DNA of 16,532 nucleotides from DATDAH01 sp036525535 (GCA_036525535.1 DATDAH010000372.1:1-16532), one strand, 5' to 3'; positions 1 through 7,530 are shown, counted from the first letter of the stretch. A program made the numbers and translations. Notes: generated by a model from the letters alone, not told the origin.

Positions 1-1
1 C

Positions 2-1222
2 GGTCCGCTGGTCGCGCTGCTGCCCGAGACGGTGACGTCCCGACTGGTCATGGACGGCGCCGTGACCGGCTACGACGCCTACGAGGATGCCCTGGCGTCG
101 GTGTCGGGCGATCCCCGGGACGACGAGATCGAGGGCCACGCCATGCTCTACTCGTCGGGCACCACCGGGCGGCCCAAAGGCGTCCGGTTCGCGCTCCAGC
201 ACAAGCCGTTGGGTGAGCCCGGTCTCGCCGTCGAGGGCTTCCGGGTGTACGGGGTCGGCGAGGAAACCGTCTACCTGTCGACCGCGCCGTGCTACCACGC
301 CGCCCCGTTGCAGTTCTGCATGGCCGTGCACCGGCTCGGGGGCACGGCCGTGGTGATGGAGACCTTCGACGAGGAGTCGGCGCTGGCCGCCATCGAGGCC
401 TACCGGGTGACCCACAGCCAATGGGTCCCGACCATGTTCGTGCGCCTGTTCAAGCTGCCCGCCGAGGTCCGCGAGCGCTACGACCTCAGCAGCCAACAGG
501 TCGCTCTCCACGCCGCGGCCCCCTGCCCGGTCCCGGTCAAGGAGAAGATCATCGAGTGGTGGGGCCCGATCGTGTACGAGTACTACTCCTCGACCGAGGC
601 CATCGGGGTCACGGCCATCTCCTCCGAGGAGTGGCTGGACCACAAGGGCTCCGTCGGCCGGCCCATGGGGGCCGCCGCCCACATCTGTGACGAGGACGGG
701 AACGACGTGCCGGTTGGCGAGGTCGGGGTGGTGTGGTTCGAGCATCCCGTCCAGGGCCTGCAGTTCGAGTACCACAAGGACCCGACCAAGACGGCGGGGG
801 CCCACGACGAGCGGGGCTGGGCCACGAACTGGGACATGGGCCGGCTCGACGAGGACGGCTACCTGTACCTGACGGACCGCAAGGACTTCATGATCGTCTC
901 GGGGGGCGTGAACATCTATCCCCAGGAGGCCGAGGACATCCTCATCACCCATCCTCTCGTGGCCGACGCGGCCGTTTTCGGCGTACCCGACCCGGAGATG
1001 GGCGAGCAGGTGAAGGCCGTCGTCCAGCCCAAGGACCCGGCCACCGTCGGCACCGACCTCGAGCAGGTCCTGCTGGCCCACTGCCGGGAGCACCTGGCCC
1101 ACTACAAGTGCCCGAAGTCCGTCGACTTCGAGGCCGAGCTGCCCCGGCGCGACACCGGCAAGCTCTACAAGCGCCTCCTCCGCGACCGCTACTGGGGCGA
1201 CCAGGAGTCGAAGATCGTCTGA
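2..1222 (+). CDS. Long-chain acyl-CoA ligase, AMP-forming (5' truncated by window edge)
   Basis: Activates a carboxylic acid with ATP to an acyl-adenylate and then a CoA thioester in the cytoplasm. The frame is open to base 2, so the true start lies upstream; 406 codons are visible, and about 100 N-terminal residues are probably missing compared with the usual length near 510. Counting from base 2, the ATP-binding loop YSSGTTGRPKG is at residues 50-60, the substrate-side motif STAPCYHAAP at about 93-102, YYSSTE at 194-199, and the hinge region TDRKDFMIVSGGVNIYPQE follows. The catalytic lysine is K387 in DTGKLYKR. The C-terminal KLYKRLLRDRYW resembles the bacterial fatty-acid-CoA ligase group of FadD-like enzymes. 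No partner gene is visible upstream, and the gene converges with the next one. The family call is firm; chain length and substrate are not determined. Confidence 0.93.
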   Translation, partial: GPLVALLPETVTSRLVMDGAVTGYDAYEDALASVSGDPRDDEIEGHAMLYSSGTTGRPKGVRFALQHKPLGEPGLAVEGFRVYGVGEETVYLSTAPCYHAAPLQFCMAVHRLGGTAVVMETFDEESALAAIEAYRVTHSQWVPTMFVRLFKLPAEVRERYDLSSQQVALHAAAPCPVPVKEKIIEWWGPIVYEYYSSTEAIGVTAISSEEWLDHKGSVGRPMGAAAHICDEDGNDVPVGEVGVVWFEHPVQGLQFEYHKDPTKTAGAHDERGWATNWDMGRLDEDGYLYLTDRKDFMIVSGGVNIYPQEAEDILITHPLVADAAVFGVPDPEMGEQVKAVVQPKDPATVGTDLEQVLLAHCREHLAHYKCPKSVDFEAELPRRDTGKLYKRLLRDRYWGDQESKIV

Positions 1223-1223
1223 C

Positions 1224-1249
1224 CTGGCCCGGGGTGTGAGTCGGGCCGG
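1224..1249 (+). terminator. Weak hairpin after the acyl-CoA ligase gene
   Basis: Just after the stop codon, GGCCCG (1226-1231) pairs with CGGGCC (1242-1247) around a 10-base loop, and one G-U and one C-G pair extend the stem outward. There is no T tract after it, so it is at best a weak or factor-assisted terminator between two converging genes. GC-rich sequence makes such stems common by chance. Confidence 0.25.
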
Positions 1250-1325
1250 CATCGGGTGGCGGAACCGGTCAAGACTGTGGGATGGCCCGACCGCGCTACC
1301 GGGGGATCGTCTACGACAGCGCTGG

Positions 1326-2051
1326 TCACGGACTCGGGGCACCATCGGGGCGGGCCGTCACCTCGACCACGCGGGCCCGGAAGACCCGCCAGCGGCGTTC
1401 GTTGTCGTGGACGAGGCCGGCGGAGTCGCTGAGGAGGTCGGCCGCGTGGTCGACGAGCTCGGCCGCGGACCAGAGCAGCTTGGGCGCCGTCGTCGGGCCA
1501 GCCAGGTCGGCCCGCACGGCGGTGGGTGCGAAGTCGACGCGGTCCAGCAGGTCGGCGGCTCGCACGAGCAGGCGGGCCGCCAGCGAGCTCATGCCGGCAG
1601 CCTGCCAGTCGTTGGCGATGATCCGATGACGCTCACCCAGCAGATCGGCCAGCTCCGGCGTGTCGGCGAGGGCGATGGCGACGGCCCAGGACGCCTCCAT
1701 GGCCGTCGCCAACCACTCGCCGGTGGCACCCAGATCGTCGGCCATGACCCGCAGGTCCCGCACGAGACGTTCGATCTCGACCGGTTTGCCTTCACCCTCC
1801 ATGAAGAGGACGCCGCCGAACTGCAGGGCGGCCACGTCGTTGAGGTCCTCTGCCCCCTCGAACGGGCTGAGCACCTCGCGGGCCTCGGGAATGACGGTCG
1901 CCCAGCGGTCGGCGAGGGCGAGTAGCACCCGGCTGTGGCGCTGCAGGGCGACGGCCTGCTCCCGGGGCGCCGACGCGTAGTACTTCTCATGGTCGCGGTG
2001 GAACCGGGACAGGTTCGTCACCGCGTCCAGCAGCGTCGGCGGGTCGGCCAT
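1326..2051 (-). CDS. Conserved-looking helical protein of unknown function
   Basis: I do not recognise a named family. The 241-residue product is soluble, has no signal peptide or membrane segment, and is rich in Ala, Leu, Arg, Asp and Glu in a pattern that suggests mostly alpha helices. Notable stretches are FHRDHEKYYASAPREQAVAL near the N-terminus (about residues 17-36) and repeated acidic and Leu/Ala helices such as AAELVDHAADLLSDSAGL near the C-terminus. The start is the ATG at 2051; no good Shine-Dalgarno sequence precedes it. A competing plus-strand reading (1236-1925) has a low-complexity, Gly/Arg/His-rich product and is judged a shadow. The gene converges with the ligase on its 3' side and is separated by 246 bases from the minus-strand operon behind it, so it may be its own unit or a distal operon member. 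Confidence 0.72.
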   Translation of the reverse strand: MADPPTLLDAVTNLSRFHRDHEKYYASAPREQAVALQRHSRVLLALADRWATVIPEAREVLSPFEGAEDLNDVAALQFGGVLFMEGEGKPVEIERLVRDLRVMADDLGATGEWLATAMEASWAVAIALADTPELADLLGERHRIIANDWQAAGMSSLAARLLVRAADLLDRVDFAPTAVRADLAGPTTAPKLLWSAAELVDHAADLLSDSAGLVHDNERRWRVFRARVVEVTARPDGAPSP

Positions 2052-2297
2052 AGACCGATGGTCGCAGGAACGGGGGCGTCAGGGGAGGGGCGAACGTCCC
2101 GGCGGCAGTCCCGTCCTTCGCGAGCACACCGTCTCCCACCGTGTGGTTCGCGTCCAACGGATCCCGATCAGGCGTGACCAGCACGGATCATGTACGTGTC
2201 CACCACGGTGGTGCCGCCTGGCCACGGGGCGTGACCGTCGAGCCGCGCCGGCGCAGCGCCTTCCCCTCCGTGGCGTCGGTTGGCCCAGCCCGCGGGG
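2052..2297. other. Intergenic stretch with short palindromes
   Basis: This 246-base gap lies upstream of the helical protein gene and downstream of the ThDP enzyme gene. It contains the 13-base palindrome CACCACGGTGGTG (2201-2213), the 10-base GCGCCGGCGC (2245-2254), and a 9-base direct repeat GGCGTGACC (2171-2179 and 2228-2236). No clear promoter boxes, T-tailed terminator, RNA gene or convincing small coding frame could be seen. It may hold the end of one transcript and the promoter of the next. Confidence 0.4.
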
Positions 2298-3848
2298 TCA
2301 GAAGCCGCTGGGCACCATCGCCTCGATGAGCTTGGGGCCGGGCTCGTGGAAGGACTTGGCCAGCTCGGTGTGGAGGGCGCCGGCGTTGTCGACCCGGACG
2401 GCGGGGACGCCGAGGCCCCCGGCCAGTGCGACGAAGCTCAGGTCCGGGCGGGAGATGTCGAGCAGGCTGGTCGCGGTCGGGCCGGCGGCGCCGGCGCCGA
2501 CCCGGCCCATCTCCATGTTGAGGATGGCGTAGGAGCCGTTGTTGTAGATGACCGTCGTGACATCGAGTCCTTCGCGAGCCTGGGTCCAGAGGCCCTGCAG
2601 CGTGTACATGGCGCTGCCGTCGGCTTCGAGGTTCAGCACCCGACGGTCAGGGCAGGCCACGGCGGCGCCCGTGGCCAGGGGGATGCCCATGCCGATGGCC
2701 CCGCCGCAGAGGGTCAGCCAGTCGTGGTGGGGGCAACCGGCGGTGGCGCCCGGGGTGTAGATGCCGGCGGTCTGGGCCTCGTCGACCACGATCGCCCCCT
2801 CCGGGAGCAGGGCGCCGACCACGGCGGCGACCTTGGCCGCGTCGAGGTCGCCGGTCGGGATCTCGGGCCGGCCGGCGGGGGTGAGCAGGGCGCCGTCCGC
2901 CCCGATCAGGTCGGCCAGCGCCTCCAGGGCCCCCACGGCGTCCTCGGACCCGACGGCCAGGGTGTGGACCTCGCAGCCCTCGGGCACGAGGTCACTGGGA
3001 CGACCGGGGTAGGCGAAGAACGAGACCGGTGGGCGGGTGTCGGCCAGCACCAGGTGGCGGATGCCGCTGAGCTGCATCTCGATGAACTCGGCCAGGTACG
3101 CGAGGCGCTCCAGGTCGGGCCGGCCCGCACCCCGCTCGAGGCGGGCAGGGAAGGTCTCGCCCAACAGCTTGGCTCCCGTGGCCTGGGCCACGCGGCTGGC
3201 GGCGACCAGACCCTGCTCTCGGGTGACCGAGCCCCCGATCAGGATCGCGGCGGGCTCGCCGGAGCGGAGGATCGTGGCCACCTCGGCGATGCGGGCGTTG
3301 TCGACGGTGGCCCGGGTCGCAGGGGTCACCGGCGCGACCGCGCCCGGGGCGTCGGACCAGGAGACGTCGGCGGGCAGGATCAGCGTGGCGATCCGACCGG
3401 GCGGGCCATGGGCCGCGGCCACGGCTTCGGCCGCGTCGCCGGCCACGTCTTCGGGCCGGGCCGAGGTTCGCAGCCATCCCGCCGTGGTGCCGGCCGAGGC
3501 CTCGATGTCGGAGTCCAGCGGCGCGTCGAAGCGCTTGTGGTGAGTGGCGTGGTCCCCCACGATGTTGACCATCGGCGTGGCCGCCCGGCGGGCGTTGTGG
3601 AGGTTGGCCGAGCCGTTGGCCAGGCCCGACCCCAGGTGCAGGAGGGTGGCGGCGGAGTGGTCGGCCATCCGGCCATAGCCGTCGGCGGCCCCGGTGGCCA
3701 CGCCCTCGAACAGGGCCAGCACGCCCCGCATGTCGGGCACGTCGTCCAGCGCCTTGACGAAGTGCATCTCGGAGGTGCCGGGGTTGGCGAAGCACGTCGT
3801 CACGCCGCTGTCGACCAGCGTGCGGATGAGGGACTGGGCCCCGTTCAT
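2298..3848 (-). CDS. ThDP-dependent decarboxylase/lyase, acetolactate synthase large subunit-like
   Basis: A 516-residue thiamine-diphosphate enzyme of the acetolactate synthase / benzoylformate decarboxylase superfamily; members cleave or join carbon-carbon bonds next to a 2-oxo group. The N-terminal pyrimidine-binding domain shows NPGTSEMHF (22-30) and the cofactor-activating glutamate E48 in FEGVATGAADGYGRM. The C-terminal diphosphate-binding motif runs from ADGS (409-412) to NN (436-437); Ala replaces the usual first Gly of GDG. The middle domain appears complete. It starts with ATG at 3848, overlapping the preceding dehydrogenase gene's stop as ATGA, with a good GGAGG (3856-3860) 7 bases before it, so translation is likely coupled. 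No regulatory (IlvN-type) subunit is adjacent, which argues against true acetolactate synthesis for isoleucine and valine. A 2-oxoacid decarboxylase role is inferred from the neighbour. Confidence 0.9.
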   Translation of the reverse strand: MNGAQSLIRTLVDSGVTTCFANPGTSEMHFVKALDDVPDMRGVLALFEGVATGAADGYGRMADHSAATLLHLGSGLANGSANLHNARRAATPMVNIVGDHATHHKRFDAPLDSDIEASAGTTAGWLRTSARPEDVAGDAAEAVAAAHGPPGRIATLILPADVSWSDAPGAVAPVTPATRATVDNARIAEVATILRSGEPAAILIGGSVTREQGLVAASRVAQATGAKLLGETFPARLERGAGRPDLERLAYLAEFIEMQLSGIRHLVLADTRPPVSFFAYPGRPSDLVPEGCEVHTLAVGSEDAVGALEALADLIGADGALLTPAGRPEIPTGDLDAAKVAAVVGALLPEGAIVVDEAQTAGIYTPGATAGCPHHDWLTLCGGAIGMGIPLATGAAVACPDRRVLNLEADGSAMYTLQGLWTQAREGLDVTTVIYNNGSYAILNMEMGRVGAGAAGPTATSLLDISRPDLSFVALAGGLGVPAVRVDNAGALHTELAKSFHEPGPKLIEAMVPSGF

Positions 3849-5251
3849 CGGGTGGCCTCCAGCGTCGGGTCGAGCAACGTGCCGGGGTTGAGGATCCCGT
3901 CGGGGTCGAAGGCGGCCTTGATCCGGCGGAGCAGGGCCAGCTTCACCGGGTCCTCCAGCTCCAGGAAGTACTTCTGCTTCTCGGAGCCGATGCCGTGCTC
4001 GCCGGAGATGGCTCCGCCGTGGTCCAGGGCCGAGCGGAAGACTGCCTGCAACAGCCGGCCCCGGATCTCGTCGTCACCCTGGAACACCGACAGGTGGACG
4101 TTGCCGTCACCGGCGTGGCCGCAGCCGATGACCAGGGCGTCGTGGGCCCGGGCCAGCTCGGCCACCGCGGCCAGGAACGAGGGGATCGACGCCCGGGGCA
4201 CGACCGTGTCGACGATGTCCTGGGCGCCGTGGGCCTTGGCCACCCAGAAGGCCTTCTCGCGGGCCTCGATCAGTTGGGTGGCGGCCGCCGGCGGGAGCAC
4301 GTAGACATCGAGCGCGCCGAGCTCGCTGACCAGGTTGGCCACCTCCTCGGTGTCGGCATCGAGCTGCTCCTCCCGGCGGGCCTCCAACGCGACCACCAGG
4401 TAGGCGAGGGCCGTGTCCTTGATCTCCTGGGGCAGGCCCAGGTCGAGCCCGGCCGCCTCGGTGATGCCCGCCATGGTGACCAGGTCGATGTACTCGGTCA
4501 TCAGTGGACCCACGCCACTTCCCACGATGCGGGGCACCGCGTTGGCCACCTCGTCCAGGGTGGCGAAGGGGACGAGCAGGGTGCTCCGGTGGTCCAGCTT
4601 GGGCTGCAGCTTCACGATGACCTCGGTGACCAGGGCCAGGGTCCCCTCGGAGCCGACCAGGAGCTGGGTCAGGTCGTAGCCGGAGCTGATCTTGACCAGC
4701 TTCCCACCGGTGCGGATGACCTCGCCGCCGGGCAGGACGGCCTCCAGGCCGAGGACGTGGTGGCGGGTGACGCCGTACTTCACGGCCCGCATGCCGCCGG
4801 CGTTGGTGGCCACGTTGCCCCCCAGCGAGGCGCTGTTCTCGCCGGGGGACACGGGGTAGAAGAAGCCGTGAGGAGCCAGGTCGGCGTTCAGCTGCTCCAG
4901 CGTGACGCCGGGCTGGACGACGGCGACGTGGTTCTCGGTGTCGATCGCCAGCACCCGGTTCATCTGCTCGAAGCTGACGACGATGCCGCCGCGTGTGGGC
5001 ACGCAGGCGCCGGACAGGCCGGTGCCGCTGCCCCGCGGCGTGACCGGGACCCGGTGCTCCGCCGCCAGCCGGAGGACGGCGGCCACGTGGTCGGTCGTCG
5101 TGGGCAGGACGACGGCGTCCGGGAGCTGCCAGCCGACGGTCAGGGCCTCGTCGTGGCTGTGGTCCTCATTGATGTCGGCCCCGGTGCGCAGGTTCTCGGC
5201 CCCGACCGCCGTGCCGAGCGCGTCCAGCAGGTCCGGAGAGAGTTCGGCCAT
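3845..5251 (-). CDS. FAD-linked 2-hydroxyacid dehydrogenase, GlcD/D-lactate dehydrogenase-like
   Basis: A 468-residue flavoprotein of the FAD_binding_4 plus FAD-oxidase C-terminal architecture; relatives oxidise glycolate, D-lactate or other 2-hydroxyacids to 2-oxoacids and pass electrons to a carrier. PRGSGTGLSGA (72-82) and the PGENSASLGGNVATNAGG region bind FAD; HAGDGNVH (379-386) and GEHGIG (417-422) form the metal and substrate site in the C-terminal domain; the end DPDGILNPGTLL is typical of the family. The ATG at 5251 is chosen because homology-like sequence begins there; a longer in-frame reading back to 5449 would run through the preceding glycosylase gene with a low-complexity Pro/Arg/Ser-rich extension. 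It begins 31 bases after that gene and its stop overlaps the ThDP gene start by 4 bases. There is no adjacent GlcE or GlcF, so it probably acts alone. Exact substrate unknown. Confidence 0.93.
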   Translation of the reverse strand: MAELSPDLLDALGTAVGAENLRTGADINEDHSHDEALTVGWQLPDAVVLPTTTDHVAAVLRLAAEHRVPVTPRGSGTGLSGACVPTRGGIVVSFEQMNRVLAIDTENHVAVVQPGVTLEQLNADLAPHGFFYPVSPGENSASLGGNVATNAGGMRAVKYGVTRHHVLGLEAVLPGGEVIRTGGKLVKISSGYDLTQLLVGSEGTLALVTEVIVKLQPKLDHRSTLLVPFATLDEVANAVPRIVGSGVGPLMTEYIDLVTMAGITEAAGLDLGLPQEIKDTALAYLVVALEARREEQLDADTEEVANLVSELGALDVYVLPPAAATQLIEAREKAFWVAKAHGAQDIVDTVVPRASIPSFLAAVAELARAHDALVIGCGHAGDGNVHLSVFQGDDEIRGRLLQAVFRSALDHGGAISGEHGIGSEKQKYFLELEDPVKLALLRRIKAAFDPDGILNPGTLLDPTLEATR

Positions 5252-5282
5252 GGGGCGATTCTGGCGCGTTTCTGCGCTCGGC

Positions 5283-5870
5283 TCAGGAGCGGCGCCATTC
5301 GCAGCCCTCGGCGTGGTCGTCGACCAGGCCCATCGCCTGCATGAAGGCGTAGACCGTGGTGGGGCCGACGAACTTCCAGCCCCGCTTCTTGAGGTCCTTG
5401 CTGAGGGCGGTCGAGGTGGCCGAGCTGGCGACGAACGGGGAGGACGCATCCTTCACGTCGGGCTCCCGCTCCGTCGGCTGCCACGACCAGAGATACGTGT
5501 CCAGCGAGCCGCACTCGTCGATCAGCTCGAGGGCTCGGGCGGCGTTGTTGACGGTGGCCTCGATCTTCCCCCGGTGGCGGATGATCCCCGCGTCCTGCAG
5601 CAACGCCTCGATCTCGGGCTCGTCGTACCCGGCCACGACCTCGGGGTCGAAGTCGGCGAAGGCGGCCCGGAAGTTCTCCCGCTTGCGCAGGATGGTCAGC
5701 CAGGACAGGCCGGACTGGAACCCCTCGAGGCAGAGCTTCTCGAACAGCCGCCGGTCGTCGTGGACGGGCTGGCCCCACTCGTCGTCGTGGTAGGAGACGT
5801 AGTCCGGCAGGTCGCCCGGCCACGAGCACCGGGTCCGGCCATCCGCCCCGATCCGCAGCCGGTCGGTCAC
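5283..5870 (-). CDS. tag: 3-methyladenine DNA glycosylase I
   Basis: A 195-residue base-excision repair enzyme that removes 3-methyladenine from alkylated DNA. The zinc-snap ligands of the family are all present with the right spacing: C15 and H28 (13 apart), H186 and C190 (4 apart). The base-pocket residues corresponding to E. coli Tyr16, Trp21, Glu38 and Trp46 appear as Y27, W32, E49 and W57, in YHDDEW and LEGFQSGLSWLTILRKRENF. Length matches the family (about 190). It starts with GTG at 5870, sharing one base with the stop of the upstream dehydrogenase gene (TAGTG), so it is embedded in the metabolic operon, which is unexpected for a repair gene. No Ada or other repair gene is nearby. Identification is secure. 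Confidence 0.97.
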   Translation of the reverse strand: MTDRLRIGADGRTRCSWPGDLPDYVSYHDDEWGQPVHDDRRLFEKLCLEGFQSGLSWLTILRKRENFRAAFADFDPEVVAGYDEPEIEALLQDAGIIRHRGKIEATVNNAARALELIDECGSLDTYLWSWQPTEREPDVKDASSPFVASSATSTALSKDLKKRGWKFVGPTTVYAFMQAMGLVDDHAEGCEWRRS

Positions 5871-6643
5871 TACTCCGCCGTCACGTAGGCGGCGGTGATG
5901 CCGCCGTCGACGACGAACTCGGTGCCGGTGGTGAACGACGACTCGTCCGATGCCAGGAAGAGGGCGGCGGCGGCCATCTCCTTCGCCTCGCCGAAGCGAC
6001 CCATCGGGATGTGGACCAGACGGCGCTGCTTCTTCTCCTCCGTGTCCAAGAACTTCATCAACAACTCCGTGCGCAGGGGCCCCGGGCAGAGGGCGTTGAC
6101 CCGGATGCCCTCCCGGGCATGGATGACGGCCAGCTCCCGGGTCATGGCCAGCACGCCGCCCTTCGACGCCGTGTACGCGAGCTGGGCGGTCGCCGCACCC
6201 ATGAGGGCGACGAAGGAGGCGGTGTTGATGATCGAGCCGCCGCCCGCGCGGCGCAGGGCGGGGATCTGGTGCTTGCAGCCGAGGAACACACCCTTGAGGT
6301 TCACGGCCATGGTCGTGTCCCAGACGCCCTCGTCGGTGGACTCGGCGTCGCCGTCGGCGCTCATCATGATCCCGGCGTTGTTGAAGGCCACGTGCAGGGC
6401 GCCGTAGGTCTTCTCGGCCACGGCCACCATCCGCTCGGCGTCGGCCGCGGACGACACGTCGGCCGTCAGCCCGGTGGCTCGACCGCCGGCCTCGGTCAGC
6501 TCGGCCGCGGTGCGCTCCGCCCCCTCACCGTCGAGGTCGGCGCAGACCACCGCGGCTCCCTCGGCGGCGAAGCGGCGGGCCGTCTCCAGCCCGATGCCCG
6601 ACGCCGCGCCCGTGATGAGGGTCACCTTGCCGTCCAGTCGCAT
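5870..6643 (-). CDS. Short-chain dehydrogenase/reductase (classical SDR)
   Basis: A 257-residue Rossmann-fold oxidoreductase acting on an alcohol or ketone. Visible motifs are the cofactor loop TGAASGIG (11-18), NNAG (88-91), the catalytic set N115, S143, Y157 and K161, and the C-terminal DGG. D36 at the end of the second strand favours NAD(H) over NADP(H). The start chosen is ATG at 6643, giving MRLDGKV, with AGGA on the minus strand (6652-6655) 8 bases upstream; an in-frame reading to 6709 would only add Ser/Arg-rich sequence overlapping the previous gene. Only 4 bases separate it from the stop of the amidotransferase-like gene, and its stop overlaps the tag start by one base. The substrate cannot be read from sequence; a role in hydroxy/keto interconversion with the downstream hydroxyacid enzymes is inference. 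Confidence 0.93.
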   Translation of the reverse strand: MRLDGKVTLITGAASGIGLETARRFAAEGAAVVCADLDGEGAERTAAELTEAGGRATGLTADVSSAADAERMVAVAEKTYGALHVAFNNAGIMMSADGDAESTDEGVWDTTMAVNLKGVFLGCKHQIPALRRAGGGSIINTASFVALMGAATAQLAYTASKGGVLAMTRELAVIHAREGIRVNALCPGPLRTELLMKFLDTEEKKQRRLVHIPMGRFGEAKEMAAAALFLASDESSFTTGTEFVVDGGITAAYVTAE

Positions 6644-6647
6644 GTGC

Positions 6648-7349
6648 TCAGTCCTGTCCCGTGATGACCTCGACGAGGCCCTCGAAGAGTCGTTGCTGGG
6701 CCTGATCATCGGCCGCGGTCATCTCCGGGTGCCACTGGACGGCGACCAGCCAGGGGTGGCCGGCCAGCTCCACGGCCTCGATGACCCCGTCGGGCGACCA
6801 TCCCGTGACCGCCAAGCCGCTTCCCAGTCGGTCGACGGCCTGGTGGTGCCAGCCCGCGGGGTCGACGACCGAGGCGCCCATGACCTCGGCGACCAGCGAG
6901 CCCGGTTCGAGCTCGATCTCATGGGTGTCGGACCACTTCGGCTCCTGGCGGTGCGAGATCGGCCCGTCGAAGGTCTCGGGCAGGTGAGGGTGGAGGGTCC
7001 CACCGAGGGCGACGTTCACCACCTGCATCCCCCGGCAGATGGCGAGCGTGGGGATGCCCTCGTCCAGCACCCGACGGGCCAGGTCCAGCTCCAGGTCGTC
7101 GCGGGCCGCGTCCACGAACTCGACCGTCGGGTGGGCCTCACCGCCCCAGCGGGTGGGATCGATGTCACCGCCCCCGGCCAGGACCAGGCCGTCGACCCGC
7201 TCCAGGAGGTCGTCGACGCGAGGCTCACCCGGGGCGATCAGGACCGGGATGGCCCCCGCCCGCCGCACCGCGGCCACGTACTCGCGGGGCAACTCGTAGC
7301 GGTCGGCCGCGTTAGGGGGGTACGTCGTGATCCCGACCAGCGCAGCCAT
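6648..7349 (-). CDS. Gamma-glutamyl-gamma-aminobutyrate hydrolase family protein (peptidase C26, class I amidotransferase-like)
   Basis: A 233-residue cytoplasmic hydrolase of the class I glutamine amidotransferase fold; family members such as PuuD hydrolyse a gamma-glutamyl amide bond. The nucleophile is C105 in the elbow ICRGMQVVNVALGG, and the rest of the triad is H207 and E209 in QWHPE. The oxyanion-side motif LAGGGDIDP is at 57-65, and HHQAVD (168-173) is typical of the subfamily. It is the first gene of the minus-strand operon, with its ATG at 7349 facing the divergent control region; no strong Shine-Dalgarno sequence precedes it. No glutamine synthetase-like ligase (PuuA), PuuB or PuuC partner is present in the window, so a standard putrescine pathway is not supported. 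It could remove a gamma-glutamyl group from another amine or nitrogen compound. Confidence 0.92.
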   Translation of the reverse strand: MAALVGITTYPPNAADRYELPREYVAAVRRAGAIPVLIAPGEPRVDDLLERVDGLVLAGGGDIDPTRWGGEAHPTVEFVDAARDDLELDLARRVLDEGIPTLAICRGMQVVNVALGGTLHPHLPETFDGPISHRQEPKWSDTHEIELEPGSLVAEVMGASVVDPAGWHHQAVDRLGSGLAVTGWSPDGVIEAVELAGHPWLVAVQWHPEMTAADDQAQQRLFEGLVEVITGQD

Positions 7350-7475
7350 TCGGGATGACTACCACGCAGTGGCGAACCGCCGCACCCGACGAGAGACGTG
7401 AGCCGGGTCGGGAGGCTGCGCAGTCGAAGCGGAGCAGCGAATGAAGCCAGTCAAGAGCTACACGGTCATGGCTCA

Positions 7476-7489
7476 GTCCCGTACGGAAC
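7476..7489. promoter_or_regulatory. Operator-like palindrome GTCCCGTACGGAAC
   Basis: The central 8 bases CCGTACGG are a perfect palindrome and, after one mismatched pair, GT/AC extends the symmetry to 14 bases. It ends 47 bases before the ATG at 7537, a position suited to a repressor site over or just downstream of a promoter. Size and symmetry fit a TetR-type dimer, but it does not match the KstR or KstR2 consensus as I know them. Function is inferred. Confidence 0.4.
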
Positions 7490-7523
7490 CACCGGGCCCA
7501 CCGGATCACTAGCGTCGACCTCC

Positions 7524-7530
7524 GAGGGGG
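7524..7530 (+). promoter_or_regulatory. Ribosome binding site that selects the amidohydrolase start
   Basis: GAGGGGG is a strong purine-rich Shine-Dalgarno sequence. It directly touches the first ATG (7531) but lies 6 bases before the second in-frame ATG (7537), which therefore has the better spacing. Confidence 0.6.

Noticed and set aside
1236..1925. 229-codon plus-strand frame opposite the helical protein gene
   Set aside because: Its product is rich in Gly, Arg and His without secondary-structure pattern; the minus-strand reading looks more like a real protein.
2298..3848. Assignment as biosynthetic acetolactate synthase (ilvB)
   Set aside because: The length and motifs fit the superfamily, but there is no adjacent ilvN or ilvC, and coupling with a hydroxyacid dehydrogenase suggests another role.
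2280..4304. 674-codon open frame on the plus strand
   Set aside because: Antisense to the ThDP enzyme and part of the dehydrogenase; Gly-rich, with no family motifs.
5252..5449. N-terminal extension of the GlcD-like protein
   Set aside because: It is a Pro/Arg/Ser-rich translation overlapping the tag gene; the normal family start is the ATG at 5251.
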